Of a stretch of 31,346 bases of DNA, positions 19,565-29,305 are shown piece after piece (within the stretch, counting starts at the first letter, position 1; each line of letters begins with the position of its first letter). The notes under the pieces were generated by a model. It did no database searches. It had not been told where the DNA came from and worked only from the letters and a program-made list of their open reading frames with translations. The DNA is from Phoronis australis (Eukaryota > Phoronida > Phoronidae), in assembly GCA_002633005.1 (NCBI GenBank), contig NMRA01000539.1, positions 242,857 to 274,202 on the forward strand, read 5' to 3'. The position numbers were made by a program, and so were the translations under genes.

Positions 19565-20275
19565 CGGTTAAATCTGCCAGATATGTGTCCATCTTATGTG
19601 CTTCAAGCACGTGGCTATATTGAAAAACCGGACAATCGCCGCACAAATAAAAAGTTCATGTTCAATCAACGTTTCGTCAATTCATTAGACATCATCAGGA
19701 TCATGTTTACAAAGGACAGCAAGTGCCAACACACAGCTGAGGTAACACCCATAAAGTGAAGTGAGAGATACAGAGAAAATAGTCAGTAGGTAGTCATCAC
19801 CATAGTTGCAGGGTCACTGAGCTCTGCATGTTATTCAGAGAATCGGTAGCAGTGGTTCTGAATGACCAATGACTTGTTAATGTAGAGTAATTCCTTATTA
19901 GGTTCTCTGCAGATAATACTAACTGAATTGGCTTGGTGAATGTTGCTAACACAATACCTACATATGTTGGTTTTCTCTGTGGTGTGATGTTCCACAGGGG
20001 CGTCTCTGTGTGAGTCCGATATGGAATTCCTTACAGTTGTCACATTCAACCTTATAAGCAACATTACCGTTGTGAGTAAAAGGATGGGTGGCTTAAGTTT
20101 ACACAGCATATTGGAAAGTTTCCGAAAAGGTTTGAAAACAACTATCGAGTCGGTTCAACGGCTGGGTCTATGCAATGAATTAGGCGAGCTAATTGACGTT
20201 TCAATTTTATACTACATCACCCGGTATAACCAAGAGAAAAGAAAACTTTCTTTTTCTGGGGTCCAATAACAGCTA
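19565..20275 (-). mobile_element. Tandem copy B of the PLE1 endonuclease end
   Basis: Continues beyond copy A into the region joining RT and endonuclease (to about 20275), matching 25130-25280 of PLE2. The open stretch 20109-19831 contains EHHTTEKTNICRYC and REPNKELLYI. Compared with PLE2, about nine bases are missing around the CDRVK stretch and the GIY-YIG part is out of frame, so it cannot encode a full endonuclease. Confidence 0.85.
19671..19698 (-). ncRNA. Hammerhead-ribozyme-like core, copy B
   Basis: - strand: CTGATGA, then GTC and GAC able to pair around a loop, then GAAACG. This resembles the hammerhead core (CUGAUGA, stem II, GAAA) known from Penelope-like elements. Stem II is offset by one base, and I could not place a convincing stem I or cleavage site. 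Copy A (19112-19139) has CAGATGA and PLE2 (24672-24699) CTGATAA in place of CTGATGA. Confidence 0.4.
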
Positions 20276-21039
20276 CCTTATCTGCCTCATTCATTTTTGA
20301 AAGGAAGTGCCTTTTACAGCTATTCAAAAATTCTGAGGGTAACTATTGGCACGTAATAATTGGAAAATCCCAGCTACGTCACTTTCAAAATTTATATTGG
20401 TTGAACAAATTCTCCAGGCACGATGTAGCAAGCAATTGACTAGACCTCTCTTATATTGGATCGGCACAAAGCTATTAAGTTTAAGATAAAGCCCAGAAAA
20501 CTGGGCTTACGATACACAGATGTAACAACGGTGCTATTCTCACGTTTAACTAAGATATCTAGAAAATGTGAACACGACTTGTGCTCAGATTTACTGGTGA
20601 AGTTGATGGACGGTTGCATATTGTTCATGTGACTGAAAAGGTGTTAACTGAGTTCTTGGATGATAACACAACAAACGTATCGTCCACATACCTACGATAA
20701 AATTGTGGTTTACCATCCGGTGGACTACTAGCCAGAGCCCCAGTCTTGAGAATGCACATGAAAATATTAGCTAACACTGGTCCCAGGGGTAAACCCATGG
20801 CCACTCCGTCAAACTGATCATAAAAGTTATGATTTATCTGCGATCGTGAGTAACTAAGTGGTTACGAGTCAATTTATGGACCTTGTCAGTATCAATATAC
20901 AGCTTAGCTTATTAATGACTTCATCCACAGGTACATTAGTGAGGAGGCTGCAAACATCTAGACTACACATAAATGGTGCATCATTAAGTGCACGGACTTC
21001 ATTAACAAACTGAAAAGAATCTCTGGCAAGCTCATCGTT

Positions 21040-21270
21040 CGAGCCCCCCAATTGGCGAAGTGGGCTAAAAGGTCCGTCCCCGAGAGACAAAAAGTCCGAG
21101 AAAATGGGAAAAACGTCCACTAAATTAGCGCAAAGTCGCATTTCACAGAGGTGCACCCGTTTTTTTGTTTTTTTAGTCCGCCAGCTTTTTTTAGCGAATA
21201 GTCCACAACGTCCTGAATTCGAGCCCCCCATATCGAAGGTTGGGTGCGCGCATGCTCATGGATGTATGTT
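21040..21270. mobile_element. Unclassified ~230 bp repeat inserted in PLE1 reverse transcriptase
   Basis: Both ends carry TTCGAGCCCCCC (about 21048 and 21219). The block separates the RT motif LPIVS from the SNDELARDSFQFVNEV stretch that should follow closely in a Penelope RT. A relative with CGAGCCCCCTATTTGG and CCAGCCCCCATTTTTAGGC ends lies at about 22876-23100, and a possible fragment (TTCTAGCCCCCTATATTTTAG) near 10298. No protein content. Superfamily unknown. Confidence 0.5.
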
Positions 21271-21545
21271 TCGACGCAGGACACAATAGGAAGCAGCGGT
21301 ACACCATCCTTGTGTGTCTTAGGGAGGCCGTACAGACATGCTGGCTGTGACCCGCATGGTCTTAAAGTCTTGGTCTCAAAATGCCCATGTGGTTCAAGTA
21401 TCCGAAAATACTTACTAAATAAAATCTTATTTTCGACACCCTTTCTTTATGTTCTTTTCGCCTTTCTTGCCAAAAGCGATTTTTAACAGTATTTGACCCT
21501 TCTCTGTTAGCGTATAATTACCGGCTGTCGTCGGTTATTTCCGTA

Positions 21546-22870
21546 CCCACATTTCCGGCTCATCAGTTCATGAACTTGTCCTGAACGCCACCATTTTTCC
21601 TTAAAACTGAATGTGCTATCGCTTGCTCGAAAAGTCTTCATTATTTTGTTCTAGTAGTAATATCTCGTGATTCGTTTGCATATGTAGTGTATTTATAGTT
21701 TGTAGGTAGTGGTCGTTGAATTATTATTATTACTTATTATGATGTTGAAATAGCATTGGTGTTTAGTTCCTTACGTAGGGCGGTCGAACCTAGGAACCAG
21801 TATGAGTCGAACCAATTTTTTTCGTTTTGATTTTTTCTCGTTTTGAAAAAGCACTTTGCTCTCATCGGAAAGGTAGTGCATTCAACTCAGTAAAAATCGA
21901 AAAAGTATCAAAATTGGGGCAAGCAGTGTAAAGCTATTGCAATTTTTGTGGCGAAATTTGGGTCACTTTGTTTGCATCACATCGGCCATATTGGAGGACA
22001 GCGGGATAAGTCACGAGTTTAAAACTTCGTGTAAATCGTTTTCGCCAACATGTCTTTACTTACTATTCTGCACGATTCAACAATGTTCACCAAATTTCAG
22101 CCTCGCAGTTGTCACTCATTAAGTGATAAATGTGCTCACAATTCCCGTTGGACTTCGTCTCATTTCTGGTGGCACCGACAACATGGCGATTTTTGCTGAA
22201 CTGGAAGGCATGTTCAACCTGTTACTTTGTAATTTGTGAAGATTTAACGTTGATACATTTTGACAAACGTTGCTACAAAAAAGGAACTTTGTTCAATTTT
22301 CGTGTTTTTGGTGCAAAAATATGATATATTCGAATTATTTTTCTGTGAATGTCGCACTCAGGTGATCTTACATTAAGTTAAAATAGTTGAAATAATTTTG
22401 AAATGGTTTTTTGTTTGACTGTGAACTGCTGTTCAAGATTTGATTAGGTGTCACAAAATGATTCATATTTTTCTAAATTTTAAGTCTCAATTGCCTACAA
22501 GTCATGTTTTGAAGCTTATTGCTTCTTAATTCAGGTATCAAGTCAACAATTTGAATAATCTTAATTTGAGAAATAAGCTACATGTATGTTGGATTGTGAA
22601 GCTTCAAGCCTCCAGTTCTTTATTCTTTGCTACTTCATATTTTTTAATCCTGCTTGTCAAATTCTGGTGTAAGGAAACACTATTCAGTCACCATGGTAAT
22701 AGTTACATGTATGTCCACTTTCATATCATGGAAACTTTTGCTGCTGTTTGTAATGCTAAATGTTGTAAAGCATTGTGCATTTTAAGTTACTTATTATGTT
22801 AAAAGGTTGAATCATTTTGGCTTAATGAATAAAAAAATATAACATTTTGTATTGGACTTGTCATACTTAT
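21546..22870. other. Non-coding region between PLE1 and the CGAGCCCCC repeat
   Basis: AT-rich sequence without recognisable exons, RNA genes or retroelement protein. Short open frames here show no family resemblance or splice context. Confidence 0.45.
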
Positions 22871-22875
22871 GTGCT

Positions 22876-23100
22876 CGAACGAGCCCCCTATTTGGAGAAA
22901 TGGAAAAAGATCTGCCTCAGTCAGAGAAGCATGAAGTCCGAAAAAAATAGAAAACGAGACAATATTCCACTAGAAAACAGGAAGTACCAAAATTTAGCGT
23001 CTGCAGGTCATAGCTCTGAACATACCCAGTGAATCTTATAGTAAAAGATACACATTCCCAAAAATTCCAGCCCCCATTTTTAGGCTTGGTGCGCTCATAT
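22876..23100. repeat. Second copy of the CGAGCCCCC-ended repeat
   Basis: It resembles 21040-21270 in order: CGAGCCCCC end, a GAAGTGG/GAAATGG stretch, an AAGTCCGA-AAAA-GAAAA stretch, CCACTA, and a closing CAGCCCCCAT followed by GGTTGG/GCTTGG-TGCGC. Similarity is moderate with indels. Confidence 0.45.
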
Positions 23101-23654
23101 ACAAAGTCCGGGAAAATCTCTGCTGAAAGCCAACAACTTTGCACAGTTCGCCAGAAAAACCCAAGTTCTGAATAAACCTCGTTTGAGCCGCTGTGGCCAG
23201 GGACTAGGTAGGCCTAAGGGTAGCCTTGACACAAAGCTGTATAAGCCTACTAACAAGCTGTAGTTAGTCTTCATACTGGTAGCTGGCACAGAGGCTAGCT
23301 AAGGGCTGCCGCGGCAGTGTGACACAGGACTAACCAGCCCGTAATTTTGTGCAAGTGTCTGAAACTACCTTTGAATGTATACGGCATTTATGATTTGAAC
23401 ATTTTACTTCGACAAAATAGTTTGCAACCGCATGCCTTTACCGTTCGCCAGTGTCTGGTCTCGATAGTCCGCGGTCCCGAGTCCGGCAAAATAATTTCTG
23501 TCAAAATTTATTCGCCACATTTCTACAGCAAATTCGATAAAATTGTCCGTATTTTGATTTTATTAAAATTAAGGCGCGCTGTAGATTGTTTTGTCCCCAT
23601 TTGGAGGCTGGTAACAGGCACTCATCCATTCACACTGATGGCGTTTTCTTAGCC

Positions 23655-23790
23655 TGGGTTCCAGAATGAATTGTACTTCCGGGTTCGCGGTAAGTTCAAA
23701 ATGGTGGTGGTTCTTTGGGTGCGAATCGTGAGTGGCGCGTTCATTTAAACTTTTTTTCGAGTACGGATCGTGATTAGTTATGGAGTAAGT
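23655..23790. promoter_or_regulatory. Promoter-like block with ETS-type and ATGGTGG motifs
   Basis: ACTTCCGGGTTCGCGG is followed 20 bases later by AAAATGGTGGTGG, with local CpG content above the surroundings. ETS sites with CpGs are typical of broad promoters, but I see no gene attached on either strand, so this is weak. Confidence 0.2.
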
Positions 23791-23844
23791 ACTTCTTGGA
23801 TCCTTATAACATCATCCTCTAATCATGTAATAAGGGTTAACAAG

Positions 23845-24565
23845 GAGACCAGGACTTTATGCGATTGTAAGTGTCCTGGTCCAATGCACCTGTCCGTAGG
23901 TGTTGTTCGCACTTATCTGTAGGGTCATGATCGAGCTTGACGAATTCAGAACTGTCATTAACGATGCCATGCAGCTTAGCGAGGTAGTCAGTCTTATCCA
24001 TGATCACAGTACCATACTTGCCTTTGTCAGGACGCGCGATGGTGATGTCTTGCCGACGTTGTGACTGGGAACGCGCAAAGCCTGGTACTCAACCGGTGTG
24101 AGAGTTCTGAAGTTGGTTACTGTTATAACCATAGATGTAGCGATAACACAGTTCCCGAAGGCGATTTTTAAGCCTCATTTTGTCAGGGATTAGGGTAGAA
24201 GCGATCTTATTGTAGTGTCCATGGCATTGATGTGACGAGGAGTGCAGGAGTTGTTCAGAAACTGCTCAATGGAAATCCAAGTCAGGAAACCAACATATGA
24301 ACGTAACTCACGTGACAGATTGCGGAACTCCTCAAGCAACTTAGTTTTAATTTTCCTCTTGTTACTCAACTCAACTGGAAAGTAACTTTTCTTGAAGCCT
24401 CTGTGACAAACTTCTTGCATTAGCTGGCTTCAACATGCAGAAAGTGGGGATCAGTTGCAGTCGTTGGCATCTGATGATGAAATCGATGTCACAATCCAGT
24501 CGTTTTGTCCGCAGAAGAGACTTCTCAACTTTGCGAAACAGCTTCAATGTTCAGTTTGAGGGCCA
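23845..24565 (-). mobile_element. PLE2: N-terminal part of a Penelope-like protein, decayed
   Basis: - strand reading gives KSLLRTKRLDCDIDFIIRCQ and LQLIPTFCMLKPANAR (about 24540-24420), LLEEFRNLSRELRS (24330-24300), and PDKGKYGTVIMDKTDYLAKL (about 24030-23970), then a short stretch ending TYNRIKSWSPC and a stop near 23847. The DKG...VIMDK...YL block is a conserved N-terminal motif just before the RT core of Penelope-like elements. In-frame stops occur. The reading ends where the LYGLPK-type RT1 motif should begin, so the rest was lost or is elsewhere. Confidence 0.75.
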
Positions 24566-24609
24566 TAATGCAGGCGGATATTGTTAATTAAATCAGTTTT
24601 TGGCCACAG

Positions 24610-25317
24610 TGGTATTAAAAACTAGACGAGCGCCGCACAAATAATAAGGGTCATCTGTTCAATCAACGTACGTTTCGTCAATTCATTAGACATTATCAGG
24701 ATCATGTTTACAAAGGACAGCAAGTGCCAACACACAGCTCAGGTAACACCCATAAAGTGAAGTGAGAGATACAGGGAAAATAGTCTGTAGGTAGTCATCC
24801 GTTATAGTTGCAGGGTCACCGAGCTCTTTTTGTTATTCAGAGAATCAGTAGCATGCTGGTTCTGAATGGCCAATGACTTTTTAATGGAGAGTAATTCCTT
24901 ATTAGGTTCTCTGCAGATAATACTAACTGAATTGGCATAGTGATTGTTGCTAACACAATGCCTATATATGTTGCTTTTCTCTGAGGTGTGATGTTCTTTC
25001 ACCCTGTCACAGAGGCGTCCCTGTGTGAGTCCGATATAGAATTCCTTACAGTTGTCACATTCAACCTTATAAACAACATTACTCTTGTTCAATGAAGGAA
25101 TGGGTGACTTAAGTTTACACAGAATATTGGAAAGTTTCCGAAGAGGTTTGAAAACAACTATCAGTTCAACGGCTGGGTCTATGCAATGAATGAGGCGAGA
25201 TAATTGACGTTTCAATTTTATACTACTCGTCCAGGTGTAACCAAGAGAAAAGAAAACTTTCTTTTTCTTGGGTCCACGACATATTGCTGCTGACGAAAAC
25301 GAAATATTTGCTGTCAC
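24610..25317 (-). mobile_element. PLE2: GIY-YIG endonuclease end of a Penelope-like element
   Basis: A 171-codon open stretch (25317-24802) reads into the C-terminus of a PLE protein: FFSLGYTWTSS, RLIHCIDPA, then VVYKVECDNCKEFYIGLTQG, RVKEHHTSEKSNIYRHCV and REPNKELLSIKKSLAIQN, ending VTLQL and stop. The VVYKV/YIG pair is the GIY-YIG signature in its usual Penelope form (first Gly replaced). The downstream Arg and the Glu of REPNKE are candidate catalytic residues, and C-x-x-C with later His residues recalls the zinc-binding insertion of PLE endonucleases. This is the best preserved of the three copies here, but it lacks the RT upstream. The flank 24610-24800 is homologous to the tandem copies at 19050-19260. 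Confidence 0.85.
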
Positions 25318-25480
25318 GCCACTTGCATGACAAGGCTAAAATCGTTCAGAGTCCGCCATTTTCGTTTTTATTTTGTAAAGTTAACCAATGACTGCCGAGG
25401 TTACATCAACCAGTGATAAAACGCGGGCTACAGCGTGATAACTGAGTGTCCCCTACTGCCTAGCGGACACGCAGGGAACC
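25318..25480. other. Spacer between PLE2 and the duplicated IgSF block
   Basis: Short unique sequence. Its right end holds GACACGCAGG (25466-25475), related to the inverted pair at 18688-18731. Confidence 0.4.
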
Positions 25481-25758
25481 AGCTGAAATCTTAGTTCCGC
25501 CCTGGTAGTCAGCAGTTAAAATCATTATGCCTCGTAGATTTTTATCAGTAATCACATACAATTGTCATTATTTCACCAAAGTAGAGTCTCTGTTTTTTAT
25601 GTGTGTTTGCGGATAACCTTGTTAATACCGCTTATTTCATTGTAAAATATAACTTACTGGAGTCAGACAATGCATTTCCAGGAGAACAATAATCTTGCAT
25701 TTGAAACACATTCATTCGTTTACGAATTCACATTTCATGCCTTCGGTGTCGTAACGAC

Positions 25759-25885
25759 ATGGGAGCCATGATCGCTGCCATTGTTTTGGGTACTGTCCTG
25801 GTAGTACTTGTAATCACATGCGTCCTTTTTGTAATGGTACGCCTGTACTACAAACGCCGAACTGATGGGAAATTTCTGTTAGGTT
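25759..25885 (+). pseudogene. Duplicated IgSF transmembrane exon without acceptor
   Basis: From ATGGGAGCC onward it encodes the same transmembrane helix and stop-transfer (RLYYKRR) as the exon at 3874-4065, with only four base differences over about 126 by eye (Ile to Met, Arg to Lys, two silent). About 62 bases covering the acceptor and the Cys-containing membrane-proximal peptide are missing between GGTGT and CGTAACGAC. The donor reads GTTATT instead of GTAATT. Without an acceptor and without the tail exon it cannot serve the same gene in the same way. Confidence 0.8.
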
Positions 25886-26284
25886 ATTCAAACAGTAAAT
25901 ACTTTGTACATATTAATTTAGTTGTCGCCAGTTTATGTTGTTATCGAGACTTAAACGTTGTTGTTTTCATTTTCTATGCCGCATATGTTGATCTTTTGTA
26001 GCACTGTCATTGCCCAAGAACCCGAGAAACTTCGACGTTTAGATCCATTGAGAATTAAAAAGGGTGCGTCAACATAAGAAATTTCAACCTTTTAAAGCAA
26101 TTTCTGCCACCAACACAGACACAGATTTCATTGTAGTTATTATAGTACTGATGTAGACAACAAGAGGCGTTATTTGTACGACTATTTTTCTAGATTCATT
26201 TCAAACGACCAGTCGTTTACAAGTTTTTAGCTCGAAAAGTTCAGTGGCCGGAAACACTTGTCTACTCACCATCATTCTATATAT

Positions 26285-26853
26285 AAAACCCCTCGACCCA
26301 CGACCCCTCGACCCAGTCTATAAAAACTCGACTCTGTCTGAACATGGGACAAGCGCTGACTTGCAGGACCGATGAGTTGGGCCGTGAGCACGGCAGGCTT
26401 TACCCTGGTTTTTGCAATTAAAGAGAGTCGATTCGACATAATTATTTGAAAGCCAAAAACAGGAAAAAAACGCGACCAAATCAAATGAAAGACCTACCAA
26501 CGTACTCTCTCCCTAAGTCTAGAAGAACTGGGCCATTCGTTGTCGCGCGTGGAACTATTTCCGTGACAACCATAGCGCGCTCACAATGCGCTATTTCAGG
26601 TCACGTTCTCACGCCACTTACTGTTTTTAATCACCAGACTTGAGCCAGAGCAGACTCTCGTGCAGGTATGTCTTATGGAAAAGTCACTGAGCTACGTAAT
26701 AAGATTATGAAATATGTAAAAAGCGCAAAAATACTTCTATTGCCACAGGTCGTGGATGGAGGGGGACGTTGGTGGAGGGGGTTGTGGATCGAGGGGTCGT
26801 GGGTCCAAGGGTTCGAGAGGTGTGGGGTATGAGGGGGTTTTAGAACAATCCCT
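26285..26853. mobile_element. Second, shortened copy of the inverted-repeat element of 7165-7966
   Basis: It starts inside the left CGACCC(C)TCGACC tract (ACCCCTCGACCCACGACC), keeps the GGGACAAGCGCTGACTTGC middle, lacks about 220 internal bases, and ends GTTTTAGAACAATCCCT. The outer left terminus is missing, so it arrived here by the segmental duplication, not by its own insertion. Confidence 0.6.
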
Positions 26854-26975
26854 TAAAGGCGAAGGCAACCTTATTCATGTCATTTTTAGCAAAAATAAAG
26901 TTTGTTGATTATCTCAGACATATTTTTCACTTATTTACTGCTTTTCGTAATTTAATTGATTACTCGTCGTCTTCT

Positions 26976-26987
26976 CCGGAAGTGACG
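26976..26987 (+). promoter_or_regulatory. Composite ETS/CRE-like motif CCGGAAGTGACG
   Basis: CCGGAAGTGACG combines an ETS core (CCGGAAGT) with a half CRE (TGACG), a combination common in promoters of broadly expressed animal genes. It is followed by a stretch without stops in all frames and an ATG at 27121. No transcribed gene could be assigned. Confidence 0.3.
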
Positions 26988-27346
26988 TTTTGGGAGGCAA
27001 GAATTTCACGCCAATTTCTTTTCATATAGTCTGACTGTGAGAGCAGTCGAGTCAGTCATTGTTCTACCTCGGTTGTGATAAGTTCGGTCGTAGTTTGCTT
27101 TTGCTTACGAGTCAGTCAACATGCCACGCTGTTGCTGCGTAATGGGGGTGTTCGTTCTCATTATCGTCTCACGTAGAGGAAGAACTGTCCCAATTGCCAG
27201 AGTGTCCCGCGACACACTCCCAATGAAGGGTGATCTGAGCACCCAAACTGCTTACATCCCGCCGTGTGACTCCCTCGCCACACGCCTGGCACCTTCCAAA
27301 TAGCTCCAATACAAGTCCACAATAAACTTAACAAACTTAGGCTCAC

Positions 27347-27518
27347 CGATCTGTTCACTGGATGACGAACTGGGCCTGTATTCACTCCCACTACTCAACA
27401 TCGCTGCAGGGCTGCTTACAGGCTCTGGGCTAGAGACAACAGCACAGGGCGAATCACTGCTAGTTTCCGCAATTGCACGCAATGAGGTACGTTCGGAGGC
27501 ACGGGTGACAGTAGTCTC
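27347..27518 (-). CDS. Possible Ser/Pro-rich exon of an unrecognised gene
   Basis: - strand open stretch with acceptor TCTGTGTAG before 27518 and a good donor ATCG|GTGAGC after 27347, 57 codons plus one base. It encodes SSDSPCAVVSSPEPVSSPAA and later SEYRPSSSSSEQI, a low-complexity, probably disordered segment. No neighbouring exon or family could be identified, so it may be a chance frame. Confidence 0.25.
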
Positions 27519-29052
27519 CTACACAGACCCACGAGATTGGTTGGGGTCTGCTACAGGGCACTTTTCCATCCGCATTCTTGGAATATCATTGGCTGTTCCG
27601 ATTTCAAGAAACAAGGCATTCTATTGGTCAGTCGTATAATAGGTCAAACTAATTCACCAACATGTCGACTTCCAGTAAAAGAATGTCGATGGATTTACAG
27701 CCGTTTAAATCTCTCTGTTTTCATCAAACTCCCGCATTTCAAAAGAGTCAAGGAATACATCACCAGTAACGTATACGAAACATTTTATGATAATTATCTT
27801 GCATACTATGCTGGATTTTGAAGTGATGTGACTTTTTACGAAATAATTTGTGGAAGAAATTAGGCCACCCACAACAACAGTCATTTTAGGCGTACTATAC
27901 AGTAGCACCGAATAGTGGGAAAGGAGTAGGTGAGTGCGTCGCGGCCATGGGAGATTGTCTCGATCTTTTCAGAGCACACCCTCTCGTATCTTGACGTGTT
28001 CATGTACGTTATATAAGCTCCCGTGTTTACCGTGAAGGTTGAACTAGTGGGTCAGATAAGGATATATGCTGAAATTCTGCTATTATTGTCATTGCATAGT
28101 AGACTGGCACACTTGTCACTACTAACAGAAGTTAGGAGCATAAAAATGCAGTCAATGGTCCTAAACACACAAACATTAAGTAGTCTAGCAATAGTTTTAT
28201 AATGACTGACATCGCTTTTGGCGGTGCCATTCAGCAATGACTGCCATCGACACCATCGTACAGTCGTGCGGAGTGTTCAATTATTTCGGAGGATGTTTGT
28301 TGTTATGAAATTAGGGTTATACCCACTTTTTAGTATAATCAGCAAGATAAAGCCTCACCCTATTGTGAGTTGGCACAGTCATTAAAACTGACCCATTTTG
28401 GTTAGAGCCTCAATGGAATAGTCAATTTTTATGATAACATAATTATGCAAAGTTATTATTTACAGGGAATTGAATTTCAGCAAAAAGCTGGACTGTATTC
28501 TTTTTAACACAAGAAGCCTCAGTTGTATGTGAAACATTCAGTGGTTATGGTGTAAAAATGGATCATTTTATACAGTTCAAACCTAAAAGTAAACATTTTT
28601 GTGTGGAATTTATTTGGAAATTCGCCATTTCATGGTGACTTTTGCAGTGCCTGACTCACTGGTCAGAGGGGCACATTTGGTCATATGCAATCAAGTGTTG
28701 CAGTTTGCAACGATCTATTAATTTCAGTCTAATTGCAAAACCAGAACCATTCTAAAACAGTCAGAAACTACTATGGTCATCTTGGAGTTAGACTTTCTAA
28801 GCAATCGAACTTTAAAAACCTGGTTCGTTGAAATGACTAGTTGCAAAAACATCTCACATTTCAAAATTGGGCGGTCAGGGTACTTCAAAGATTTTAAGTT
28901 GGGTCACTTAATCCAAATCGACAGTTTCTTGTGTGTTAGGTGGATTTGATTGTTATCCAGGCAATAGCCACTCACTGGCAAACTGCATTTTGAGAACATG
29001 TTTTAATGCCTGCTATTCAGTGAAAAGCTAGTTCGTGTTATGCAGTAGAAAA

Positions 29053-29305
29053 CATTGGTTCTCAAAGTGGGGGTCCCCTGTATGTGACTATTACCATTAT
29101 GCTTTGCTCAGGGTTTTGAGCACCATGCTGGTGTTTCATTCTTGTGGTTATGATCTACATAATTCGACAGCAGTGATTTTAGTCAACATTTCGGTCTTTT
29201 CGAAAAGTTTATCAAAACTACAAATTTGACTCTTATTGAGGGGGCCTCCTCGTGGCGAGAGTTGGGCAGTGTGAAACCCTTGAGAACATTCGCACTGGCA
29301 AACAC
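29053..29305. mobile_element. Possible short hAT-like element
   Basis: GGTTCTCAAAGTGGGGGTCC near 29056 resembles the common hAT terminal sequence (CAGTGGTTCTCAAAGTG...). An inverted partner, AACCCTTGAGAACATTCGCACTGG, lies near 29276-29299. Matches are imperfect and no 8-base target duplication was confirmed. Confidence 0.25.

Larger units (their letters stand above)
19007..21545 (-). mobile_element. Penelope-like retroelement PLE1, decayed (RT and GIY-YIG endonuclease)
   Basis: Read on the - strand in order. NYTLTEKGQILLK and LYGLPKTHKDGVPLLPIVS (about 21520-21275) are the N-terminal/RT1 region. After an insertion come SLDVCSLLTNVPVDEVINKL (about 20960), FDGVAMGLPLGPVLANIF (about 20790), RRYVDDTFVVLSS (about 20680, the RT active site YVDD), and PSINFT...FLDILVKREN with SVYRKPSF (about 20600-20500). 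Then follows the GIY-YIG endonuclease end, present twice in tandem. RT followed by GIY-YIG endonuclease is the hallmark order of endonuclease-positive Penelope-like elements, which copy RNA into the genome. Frames change several times and stops occur, so this is a pseudogene. The right end near 21545 is where homology becomes unreadable, not a proven terminus. Confidence 0.85.
25481..26853 (+). repeat. Shortened direct duplicate of 3603-7966
   Basis: Colinear blocks: 3603-4378 matches 25481-26196; 5304-5395 matches 26195-26283; about 7200-7420 matches 26285-26500; about 7638-7966 matches 26500-26853. All are in the same orientation and order, with the intervening parts of the left copy absent here. 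This points to one ~4.4 kb duplication followed by deletions, or to insertions in the left copy. Confidence 0.85.

Noticed and set aside
27121-27303. 60-codon ORF starting MPRCCCVMG, recalling the start of a THAP zinc finger
   Set aside because: Only the first residues resemble THAP. The second Cys would need a frameshift, and no later THAP residues (Asn-Arg, Trp, C-x-x-H) follow.
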